Positions 1-6,086 of a DNA stretch of 6,997 nucleotides are shown here, one piece after another. Origin of the DNA: Trueperaceae bacterium (GTDB taxonomy: Bacteria; Deinococcota; Deinococci; Deinococcales; Trueperaceae); contig SKSV01000243.1 in the NCBI GenBank assembly GCA_007122815.1, positions 1 to 6,997 on the forward strand, read 5' to 3'. The notes beneath the pieces were generated by a model. It was given only the letters and a program-made list of their open reading frames with translations, searched no databases and was not told the origin of the DNA. Every line of letters begins with the position of its first letter. The first letter of the stretch is position 1. Both the position numbers and the translations under genes were made by a program.

Positions 1-773
1 ACCATAAACTCTTCAACCAGGGCCGGGCTTATCAGCGGTCCATTCTTGTAGGACATGTCTTCCCAGAGGTGGATGCAGTCCAGCTTGACCTCCGACAAGA
101 CCCGGTCGAAGATCGTCACCCATAAGTCCGCCAGATGATCGGTCATACGTCGAATCAGCTCAGGGTTATCGAGGTAACCCATCATTAAACCTATCTCACC
201 CATCAGGTAGCGCGGCGCACCAAAGAAACCGCACGGCGAGCCCCCAATCGAGACCACGCCGTCGTAGCTGTTGAGTCGCTCCACCTGCTGCTGCCAGTCA
301 GAAGGAAAGCGTTCTGCGGTATCAGGGTTAAGGCGTTCAGCAGCGAGCTGTTCAAAGTCCTCCATGCTCTGAATCGGCCATCCCACGAAATGCGGCACCG
401 TACCCCTGCTATCTGTGGTGTACTTGGTTATACCCATCTGATCGCGGACCAGAAGCCGTTCACCGTTTCTCTCAAGGATCTGCTCTTCAAAACCGGGACA
501 TATGTAGAGCTCCACCGGAACTTTGAGACTCGGTTTATCCAGGTTGGTAGATTCGATGACATCAAGACTGAAGCGGTCCTGGGGCCTGATTGGCGTGGCC
601 GGACCGCGAACGGTCTCTCCCCACAGGGGATTCCCGTGGACGCCGTGGTTCCTGGGCATGCCTTCGGAGTACCAGCGTTCTACCGTGCCACCCCAGAAGC
701 CCTGCTCCCAATACAGCACGCGATCCGGCGGCTCAAAGTTCATGATCGCGTGGAACCTCTGTTTGTCGTTCAT
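1..773 (-). CDS. URO-D superfamily protein, not HemE (3' end off the window)
   Basis: A reading frame is open from ATG at 773 to the left edge, giving 257 codons plus 2 bases. An in-frame TAG lies shortly upstream and no other ATG follows it, so the start is well fixed. A G-run (GGGGG) about 7 nt upstream may serve as a weak ribosome site. The protein begins MNDKQRFHAIMNFEPPDRV and carries GGSPCGFFGAPRYLMGE near residue 180 and WEDMSYKNGPLISP around 237-250, the pattern of URO-D-superfamily proteins (COG0407 type) often found near sugar-catabolic genes. The heme-enzyme signature RQAGRYLPEYR is absent: the matching stretch is LYWEQGFWGGTVERW. It is therefore not a housekeeping uroporphyrinogen decarboxylase. 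Superfamily relatives include corrinoid or CoM methyltransferases, whose HxC zinc motif would lie past the edge, so substrate and reaction cannot be assigned. About 90-120 residues are probably missing. The gene lies 80 bp after the exporter and is probably co-transcribed with it. Confidence 0.85.
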   Translation of the reverse strand, partial: MNDKQRFHAIMNFEPPDRVLYWEQGFWGGTVERWYSEGMPRNHGVHGNPLWGETVRGPATPIRPQDRFSLDVIESTNLDKPSLKVPVELYICPGFEEQILERNGERLLVRDQMGITKYTTDSRGTVPHFVGWPIQSMEDFEQLAAERLNPDTAERFPSDWQQQVERLNSYDGVVSIGGSPCGFFGAPRYLMGEIGLMMGYLDNPELIRRMTDHLADLWVTIFDRVLSEVKLDCIHLWEDMSYKNGPLISPALVEEFM

Positions 774-853
774 GCTGAACCCCCGGACGCCGTCCCGCTA
801 CAATTGACCAGGACATTTTATTGACATATGACTTAACTTACCATAGCATGACT

Positions 854-2692
854 TCAACAGGAGAACAAGCCTGGATCAACGGTAGCCGCTTCAATGAACT
901 GCTGCTCATAGAGACTGCGGTACATCGGGGCGCTATCCATCAGCTGCTCGTGCTTGCCGTGAGCCACTACTCTGCCCTGGTTGAGAAGAAAGATCTGATC
1001 AGCGTCATGTACGGTAGTCAAGCGGTGTGCGATAATTATCGCCGTTCGCCCGATAAGCAGACGCTTCAGCGCACGCTGAATGACTGCCTCGGTCAGGGTA
1101 TCCACGCTCGATGTTGCCTCGTCCATGATCAAAATCCGTGGATCGGCCAGCATAGCGCGCGCGATGTTGATAAGCTGCTGCTGCCCGGTTGAGAGATTGG
1201 CTGCGCCCTCGAACACCCGGGAATCGTAGCCGGCGGGGAGATTGCTGATGAACGCGTGGGCCTCGGCGTTACGCGCAGCTTCGATTATCTCCGAGCGGCT
1301 CGCTTCTCTACGCCCGAAAGCGATGTTCTCCGCAATCGTTGCGGAGAACAGAAAGGGTTCCTGGGGAACGTACGCCATATGGCGATGCAGGCTGTTACAG
1401 CAGATTGTGTGTAGCTCCCGGTCGTCAAGGAAAATCGCGTCACGATCTGTGTCGTAGAAGCGGCAGATCAGGTTGATGATGGTGGTCTTGCCAGCCCCGG
1501 TGGGACCCACGATAGCAACGGTTTGGCCCGGCTCAATTTGCATGTTGATGTTTTTCAGAATCAAAGTGTCGGCATAGGCAAAACTCAGATTACGCAGCTC
1601 GACTTTGCCGTCAATTGTGTCAACTGTTTCTGCCTCATCAGAGTCTTGCACCACCGGCTCGGTATCGAGCAATTGCAGCACTCGCTCACCCGCCGCAGAC
1701 GCCGATTGCAGCGTCGCGAAGAGCTGACTGAGCTCGCGAATCGGAGCAAAGAATCTACTGACGTAGCTCAGGAATGCAACAACCACACCGATGGATGTAT
1801 GCCCCTGAACGATCATGTATCCTCCAGCCAACAGGACAATCGCGCTGGCAGCGATGCCGAGTACGTCTACCGTGGGCAGGAAGACATACGACAGACTCAT
1901 CGCGCGTACGTGCGCAGCACGGTTGCGTCGGTTATGCTCTTCAAATTGTTCGTGACTGCGAGCTTCCTGTGCGTAGGACTGGATGACCTTGATACCGCCG
2001 ATGTTCTCCGCCAGACTCCCGACCAGGCCGGCGATGCTTTCGCGCGTAGTACGAAAGGCGACGCGTGCCTTGCGCGAAAAAATGAACGTTGCCAGGATCA
2101 TCAGCGGCAGGATAGACAACGTCAGCAGCGCTAGCCGAGCATGCATGGCCAGCATAACCGTTACCGTACCTGCGATGATGATCGCGTCTCCAATCAAGGT
2201 TATCAGGCCCTCACTCAGGAGATTGTTGATAACCGACACGTCGTTGATGACCCGTGAGACGGTTACTCCAACGAGGTTTGTGTCGTGATACGCCACTGAA
2301 AGCCGCTGCAGGTGCTCAAACAGATGCTTGCGCAGGTGAAACAGTATCTGCTGCCCTACCCGCGCCAACAGGAAAGTCTGCAGGCCTACGGCCGCGTGCG
2401 TCAGAACAACCGCCAGAGCAAAAAGCAGCGCGTTGCGCCACAGACCGCGTGGATCCATTCCGGCGATATTGACGTCGATGATCACGCTGGTCAGGTACGG
2501 CAGCGTAAGGGCTCCAGCTGTAGCAACCAGCATGAACAGAAACGCCGCCAAGAGCAGCCGGCGGTAAGGCGCTGCAAAGTGCAACAACCGCAGGATAACG
2601 CCGGCCTTGATGCGCTCCTCCTGGCGGTCTCCCAGGCTGCGCAGCAGGCGCCGCGGTCCGACGCTGGACGAGCCAATTCCGGTCCCGATCAC
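854..2692 (-). CDS. Heterodimeric ABC exporter, catalytically competent half-transporter
   Basis: This is a 612-residue type I ABC exporter subunit, the usual length for a six-helix membrane domain fused to an ATPase domain. Hydrophobic segments lie near residues 44-66, 86-108, 161-182, 186-206, 270-296 and 300-317. The ATPase domain has Walker A GPTGAGKTT (K402), Q-loop YVPQEP (Q444), signature LSTGQ (500-504, degenerate from LSGGQ), Walker B ILIMDEATSS with catalytic E525, and switch His in IIAHRLTT (H556). It sits in the inner membrane and should pair with the product of the gene just upstream. The canonical ATP site would be built from its own Walker A, Walker B and His plus the partner's LSGGQ. 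The start is GTG, in a 4-bp GTGA overlap with the upstream stop. GGAG sits 7 nt before it, so translation is probably coupled. The substrate cannot be read from the sequence; relatives export drugs, lipids, peptides or glycans. Confidence 0.95.
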   Translation of the reverse strand: MIGTGIGSSSVGPRRLLRSLGDRQEERIKAGVILRLLHFAAPYRRLLLAAFLFMLVATAGALTLPYLTSVIIDVNIAGMDPRGLWRNALLFALAVVLTHAAVGLQTFLLARVGQQILFHLRKHLFEHLQRLSVAYHDTNLVGVTVSRVINDVSVINNLLSEGLITLIGDAIIIAGTVTVMLAMHARLALLTLSILPLMILATFIFSRKARVAFRTTRESIAGLVGSLAENIGGIKVIQSYAQEARSHEQFEEHNRRNRAAHVRAMSLSYVFLPTVDVLGIAASAIVLLAGGYMIVQGHTSIGVVVAFLSYVSRFFAPIRELSQLFATLQSASAAGERVLQLLDTEPVVQDSDEAETVDTIDGKVELRNLSFAYADTLILKNINMQIEPGQTVAIVGPTGAGKTTIINLICRFYDTDRDAIFLDDRELHTICCNSLHRHMAYVPQEPFLFSATIAENIAFGRREASRSEIIEAARNAEAHAFISNLPAGYDSRVFEGAANLSTGQQQLINIARAMLADPRILIMDEATSSVDTLTEAVIQRALKRLLIGRTAIIIAHRLTTVHDADQIFLLNQGRVVAHGKHEQLMDSAPMYRSLYEQQFIEAATVDPGLFSC

Positions 2693-2703
2693 CGTGCGTC
2701 TCC
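2689..2703 (-). promoter_or_regulatory. GTGA stop/start overlap with internal GGAG site between the exporter genes
   Basis: The TGA of the upstream subunit (2691-2689) overlaps the GTG of the downstream subunit (2692-2690). GGAG at 2703-2700 stands 7 nt before the GTG, inside the upstream coding sequence. This arrangement favours coupled translation and equal amounts of the two partners, as a heterodimer needs. Confidence 0.75.
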
Positions 2704-4467
2704 GCGGACTGTATCCGAAGTCAGACGCAGCTGGTGGCGGAATATATCTGCGTACAGTGGGCTATTACGCAGCAGCTGATCGTGGGGCGTTTCGCTGGAT
2801 GTGCGCACGCCTACTGCTGCAATACGGCCGCGCTCGAGAACCAATACACGGTCGGCATTGCGAATAGTGCTGAGTCTCTGTGCAATGATTATCGCGGTGC
2901 GGCCGGTCATCAGGTGCTCTAGTGCATCCTGCACGTGACGCTCGGTATCGGTGTCGACACTGGAGGTTGCATCGTCCAGAATCAGCACCTCGGGATTCTT
3001 CAGCAGGGCACGGGCAATCGAGATCCGCTGCCGCTGCCCGCCCGACAGTGTCACCCCCCGCTCTCCCAAAGTAGTACCGTAGCCCTCAGGCAAGCCGATG
3101 ATGAAATTGTGGATGCAGGCGGCGGTGGCCGCTTCCTCTATCTGCTGTTGACTGGCCTCCGGCCTGCCAAAAGAGATGTTGGCACGAATCGTTGATGCAA
3201 ACAGAACACTGTCCTGGAGCACAACACCAACGTGGTTGCGCAGCGATCGAACAGCGATCTTGCGTATATCAACGCCGTCGAGGTAGATAGCTCCTTCGTC
3301 CGGGTCATAGAACCGCGGAATCAGCCTGATAATCGAGGACTTGCCCGATCCGGTACCGCCAAGGAGAGCGGTCTTCTCGCCAGGCGCCGATTCAAAGCTC
3401 AGCTGGTTGAGAACACGCCGGCCCCGACCATACGAGAAACTGACATCATCAAAGCGTATGGCACCGGCTACTCTGTCAATTTCTACGGCCTGCGGATCAT
3501 CCTGCACCTCGGGTTCGAGATCCAGTATCTCAAAGATACGCTCGGCAGAAGCGGAGGCGCGCGCAATTGCGCTGAGTAACCATCCAAAACGCCGTATCGG
3601 GTGAAGAAGTAAGGCCAGATAGGTGGTGAAGGCCACCAGCATACCGATGGTCAGTGTGCCGCGGATAACCATTCGGCCGCCGACAGTGAGCACAATCAGT
3701 GTGCCGACACCCGCCAGGAACTGCATCAACGGCAATATAATGGCGCGCAGGCGGGCTTCGATCAGCTGAGCATCGAGCAGTCTCGCGTTGTATCGCTCAA
3801 AGGACTGTATCTCGCATTCTTCCTGCCCGAAGGCCTTTACTATCCGCGAGCCACGGATATTCTGTTCAAGGCGAGACGTAAGAATGGCCTCGCGATCGCG
3901 GATTATCATCGAAAGCGGGCGGAAGCGGAAACCGAATTTCACCGCACTGTACAACAAGACCGGTACGATAGAGAACGCAAGCAGGGTAAGCTGGTAGCTT
4001 AAGAAAAGCGCGGCAACTGCCACGCCGGCGATCAGCGTACCCATTTCGGTTAACTGAAGCAGCCCCTTGCCGGTCAGGAAGCGCACCCGGTCAACATCCT
4101 GCACGCTGCGCGCCAGTAGTTGTCCAGATTCTGAATGGTCGTGGAAGTTGAATGACAGAGCCTGGATTTTCTGGTGAAACGTGTTGCGCAGGTCAAACGC
4201 TACATTCTGTGACGCCGATTCGGTCATATAGCCTGAGACGTAGGTGAATACGCCTCGGGCCATACCGGTCACCAGCAACAACACCGAGCCTGCTACAATA
4301 GTTTGGACATCAGCCAGCCGGATACCGCTATCGACGATGTGCCGAATTATCAGCGGAATCGATATGGTGGCCGCGTTCACTAACAATACCGAGGCATAAG
4401 CGAACGCGATGGTCCATCGGTACGGTTTGAGCCACGTGAGTGCACGACGGACGTAGCGGCCACGCAC
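2689..4467 (-). CDS. Heterodimeric ABC exporter, half-transporter with degenerate ATP site
   Basis: This is a 592-residue type I ABC exporter subunit. Hydrophobic segments lie near residues 19-41, 57-77, 141-160, 161-180, 241-262 and 272-290. The ATPase domain has Walker A GGTGSGKSS (K376), Q-loop VVLQDS (Q418), intact signature LSGGQRQR (474-481), then Walker B LILDDATSS, where D499 replaces the catalytic Glu. The switch-loop His is also replaced: IIAQRLST (Q530). These substitutions mark the non-hydrolysing half of asymmetric exporters such as the TM287/288 and BmrCD families. The intact LSGGQ serves the partner's site. The usual G-x-H-x-x-L motif after the last strand is interrupted by about eight extra residues (554-561, VRTSSETP). 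The start is GTG at 4467, only 3 bp after the isomerase stop and in the same frame as it. No Shine-Dalgarno is visible, so translation probably depends on reinitiation after the isomerase. The first nine residues are basic (MRGRYVRRA). Confidence 0.95.
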   Translation of the reverse strand: MRGRYVRRALTWLKPYRWTIAFAYASVLLVNAATISIPLIIRHIVDSGIRLADVQTIVAGSVLLLVTGMARGVFTYVSGYMTESASQNVAFDLRNTFHQKIQALSFNFHDHSESGQLLARSVQDVDRVRFLTGKGLLQLTEMGTLIAGVAVAALFLSYQLTLLAFSIVPVLLYSAVKFGFRFRPLSMIIRDREAILTSRLEQNIRGSRIVKAFGQEECEIQSFERYNARLLDAQLIEARLRAIILPLMQFLAGVGTLIVLTVGGRMVIRGTLTIGMLVAFTTYLALLLHPIRRFGWLLSAIARASASAERIFEILDLEPEVQDDPQAVEIDRVAGAIRFDDVSFSYGRGRRVLNQLSFESAPGEKTALLGGTGSGKSSIIRLIPRFYDPDEGAIYLDGVDIRKIAVRSLRNHVGVVLQDSVLFASTIRANISFGRPEASQQQIEEAATAACIHNFIIGLPEGYGTTLGERGVTLSGGQRQRISIARALLKNPEVLILDDATSSVDTDTERHVQDALEHLMTGRTAIIIAQRLSTIRNADRVLVLERGRIAAVGVRTSSETPHDQLLRNSPLYADIFRHQLRLTSDTVRGDAR

Positions 4468-4470
4468 TGT

Positions 4471-5886
4471 TCAACCGTGTAGATCGTAATCGAAGAAATC
4501 AATCCCAAGAATGTCAGCGAAACTACGTAGTTCTCGCTTGAAATCGCCTTCGATACCATGGATGTGATTTGACCCGAAGGTTTCCAGAAAATGGTTCTTG
4601 TCGATATTCATGCGAAGAAATATCAGCGGTCGAGTCTGGATAGTGGCCGACTGTGCAGCCCGGTCCTTTACTTCTGTTACGCCGGAAAGGACTCCGAGTG
4701 CATACTGCGACTCGCGGCGAAAGAACCGCGCAAAGGTCATTTCGATACCGGCCGGCACGGTGAAAACAGTGGCGGCTCCGCCGGCTTCACCAAAATTGTG
4801 CGGCAGGATCTGCACGCGAGCAAGACTGTGGTCCGGGTCTGCCGACGGTGCTGCAAAATAGGTTGCCATTGAACCGCAATTGGCGAGAGTCATCTCGTTA
4901 GCAGTTAACCAGGCGATGTCGTTCAGATTGGTCGGCTTTCCACCGCTGAGCAGATTCAGCACCTGCATGGTCAACGCACCGTCCGCGTCCGCTTCGCAGC
5001 TGCAGGGAACCGGCTGCTTGCGACCGTCCGCATCGTAGGGGTCGTTGGCAAGCGCAACGTTGATGCACTGCAGACAGTAGCCGTTACTCATCTCCGGCTG
5101 GCATTTCACCCCCATGAAGTCGAGTTCGTAGAGCTTCACCAGTTCTTTGGTTGCCAGGTATGAACCAACCTGCTTCTGCAAATGCGCAGGAGTGAAATTG
5201 GAATCATTGTACGCCACCGTCTCGCTCTTATCGCTGAGCCAGTTGATATGGTGGGATACCGTCTCTGGATTCTGATTCTCGGCGCGCCGGGCGATTTCGA
5301 ATTGGTCGATGTGCTCGATGTCAACGCCAAAGAGTCGTTCCCACTGCGCTACATCGGCAGTGCCGGTGCTGATTCCCAGCGAGCGCCCGCCGATTGACCC
5401 GTAGGTCTGTCCGCGCAGACGCTGACGCGCAGCGGCTGCCCGCAGAAACGCCATCAGCCGCGGCCAGTTCTGCGCTTCAGCGTAATCTCCCGGCAACCGC
5501 AGGCAGGGCACCCCGATCTGGTCCATTGCTCCTGCAACCGCCAGAAACGCCAACTGACTCAGCGAGTCCGGGGCGTCATTATGCACCAGGGCAATCGGAA
5601 CATGCAGCAGGTTAGCAGCGTGGGCCACAAGCGCAGGTGCAACAAAGATTGGCGGATAAAGCACCGCACAGTCGGCCGCGGCCGCGTGGATTTCCTGAAC
5701 CGCCTGGACTGCCTCGCGCTTGCCGCGAATCTCTCGATGGCTCGGCCAGATGATCTCGGCGTCCGCCTCCAGGGTTGCAACGAAGCGCTGCAGCTCGCGA
5801 TCCCAGATCGGCTTGCGCTTCTTGTAGACATCGTTACGTGCGTGAGATTCACTAAACGCCAACAGCCCGACTCTTGGCTTCAACAT
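4471..5886 (-). CDS. L-fucose/L-arabinose isomerase family protein
   Basis: This 471-residue cytosolic protein belongs to the family with the FucI-like C-terminal domain, which interconverts aldoses and ketoses with a divalent metal. The N-terminal half (PRVGLLAFSESHARNDVY onward) is the Rossmann-like part. The active-site half carries KCQPEMSNGY (E265), CEADADGALTM (E298, D300), ANCGSMATYFA, HNFGEAGGAA and NHIHGIEGD (H441, H443). By family comparison from memory, the D300 segment lines up with the ATEND metal-binding segment of E. coli FucI, and a Glu and a His nearby complete the site; the exact pairing is inferred. Cysteines are unusually dense around the site: C262, C271, C274, C295 and C297. 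The start at 5886 is chosen because GGAGG lies 7 nt upstream; the longer form from 5922 would begin inside a leader hairpin and lacks a ribosome site. The sugar is not identified: fucose, arabinose and modified hexoses are all possible. It is the first gene after the promoter at 5955-5984. Confidence 0.88.
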   Translation of the reverse strand: MLKPRVGLLAFSESHARNDVYKKRKPIWDRELQRFVATLEADAEIIWPSHREIRGKREAVQAVQEIHAAAADCAVLYPPIFVAPALVAHAANLLHVPIALVHNDAPDSLSQLAFLAVAGAMDQIGVPCLRLPGDYAEAQNWPRLMAFLRAAAARQRLRGQTYGSIGGRSLGISTGTADVAQWERLFGVDIEHIDQFEIARRAENQNPETVSHHINWLSDKSETVAYNDSNFTPAHLQKQVGSYLATKELVKLYELDFMGVKCQPEMSNGYCLQCINVALANDPYDADGRKQPVPCSCEADADGALTMQVLNLLSGGKPTNLNDIAWLTANEMTLANCGSMATYFAAPSADPDHSLARVQILPHNFGEAGGAATVFTVPAGIEMTFARFFRRESQYALGVLSGVTEVKDRAAQSATIQTRPLIFLRMNIDKNHFLETFGSNHIHGIEGDFKRELRSFADILGIDFFDYDLHG

Positions 5887-5892
5887 GGCATG

Positions 5893-5901
5893 CCCTCCCC
5901 T
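5893..5901 (-). promoter_or_regulatory. Strong Shine-Dalgarno that fixes the isomerase start
   Basis: The minus strand reads AGGGGAGGG, with GGAGG ending 7 nt before ATG at 5886. This favours 5886 over the ATG at 5922, which has no such site. An ATG at 5891 in another frame meets a stop two codons later. Confidence 0.8.
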
Positions 5902-5908
5902 GTGCCAG

Positions 5909-5928
5909 AAAATGCGCCCCACTGGCGC
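5909..5928 (-). promoter_or_regulatory. Small leader hairpin followed by four U
   Basis: The minus strand reads GCGCC (5928-5924), loop AGTGG, GGCGC (5918-5914), then ATTTT (5913-5909). It lies between the predicted transcript start and the Shine-Dalgarno. The stem is only 5 bp but all G-C pairs. It could act as a weak terminator or attenuator, or as a translation-affecting structure. The short stem and short U-run keep confidence low. Confidence 0.3.
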
Positions 5929-5934
5929 TACGAG

Positions 5935-5948
5935 GTATGTCGTATGTC
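5935..5948 (-). repeat. Tandem GACATAC heptamer at the predicted transcript start
   Basis: The minus strand reads GACATACGACATAC, two perfect adjacent 7-bp units, covering roughly +1 to +14 of the predicted transcript. It overlaps the downstream 10-mer repeat by two bases. It could be part of an operator or of the initial transcribed region. Confidence 0.4.
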
Positions 5949-6024
5949 CGAAGTATTATCGGCCGCATGGGGGGCTGTTGTCAACCAGAAGATCAGCTCA
6001 CAAGGTCGGCGGCATCCGAAGTAT
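5947..6024 (-). repeat. Two direct copies of ATACTTCGGA flanking the promoter
   Basis: The 10-mer ATACTTCGGA occurs on the minus strand at 5956-5947 and again at 6024-6015, exactly 68 bp apart. The downstream copy overlaps the end of the -10 box and the predicted transcript start; the upstream copy lies about 30 bp before the -35 box. This placement suits a pair of regulator sites with DNA looping, but no regulator gene is in the window and chance is not excluded. Confidence 0.4.
5955..5984 (-). promoter_or_regulatory. Near-consensus sigma-70 promoter for the isomerase-exporter operon
   Basis: On the minus strand TTGACA (5984-5979) is followed after 18 bp by GATAAT (5960-5955), a 6/6 and 5/6 match to the -35 and -10 consensus. 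The predicted transcript start is near 5948, leaving a leader of about 60 nt before ATG 5886. It is the only good promoter seen between genes in the window. Confidence 0.72.
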
Positions 6025-6062
6025 CAGTGAAATGTACTGCGGCCAGGGCCAGGCACACTGAG

Positions 6063-6086
6063 GTCTGCGGGCTAGCTATCGCAGAC
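6063..6086 (-). repeat. Inverted repeat across the stop codon of the dehydratase gene
   Basis: GTCTGCG (6086-6080 on the minus strand) and CGCAGAC (6069-6063) form a perfect 7-bp stem around a 10-nt loop that contains the TAG stop. No U-tract follows, so it is not a typical intrinsic terminator. It might protect the 3' end of the message or be chance. Confidence 0.3.

Noticed and set aside
390..824. Plus-strand open frame of 144 codons overlapping the URO-D-like gene
   Set aside because: It is antisense to a frame with clear family motifs, has no recognisable domain of its own, and its codons mirror the real gene.
774..853. Possible separate promoter or terminator in the 80-bp gap before the URO-D-like gene
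   Set aside because: A TAAAAT box is present but no fitting -35 element, and the GGAC/GTCC pair is too short for a terminator.
1523..2134. Plus-strand open frame of 203 codons inside the exporter gene
   Set aside because: It lies opposite well-conserved ABC exporter sequence; the protein is low in recognisable structure and rich in Gln and Arg, as expected from an antisense frame.
2312..2779. Plus-strand open frame of 155 codons across the exporter junction
   Set aside because: Antisense shadow of the two exporter genes with no family match recognised.
5887..5922. Longer isomerase with 12 extra N-terminal residues from ATG 5922
   Set aside because: The extra segment MGRIFWHRGGHA overlaps the leader hairpin and the strong Shine-Dalgarno; family similarity starts at LKPRVGLLAF.
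5991..6003. Minus-strand TTGTGAGCTGATC, which resembles half of a lac operator
   Set aside because: The second half of the palindrome is missing and no LacI-family gene is in the window, so the match is probably chance.
5581..6030. Plus-strand open frame of 149 codons running from the isomerase into the intergenic region
   Set aside because: It would run through the isomerase start, ribosome site and promoter on the other strand, and shows no known motif.
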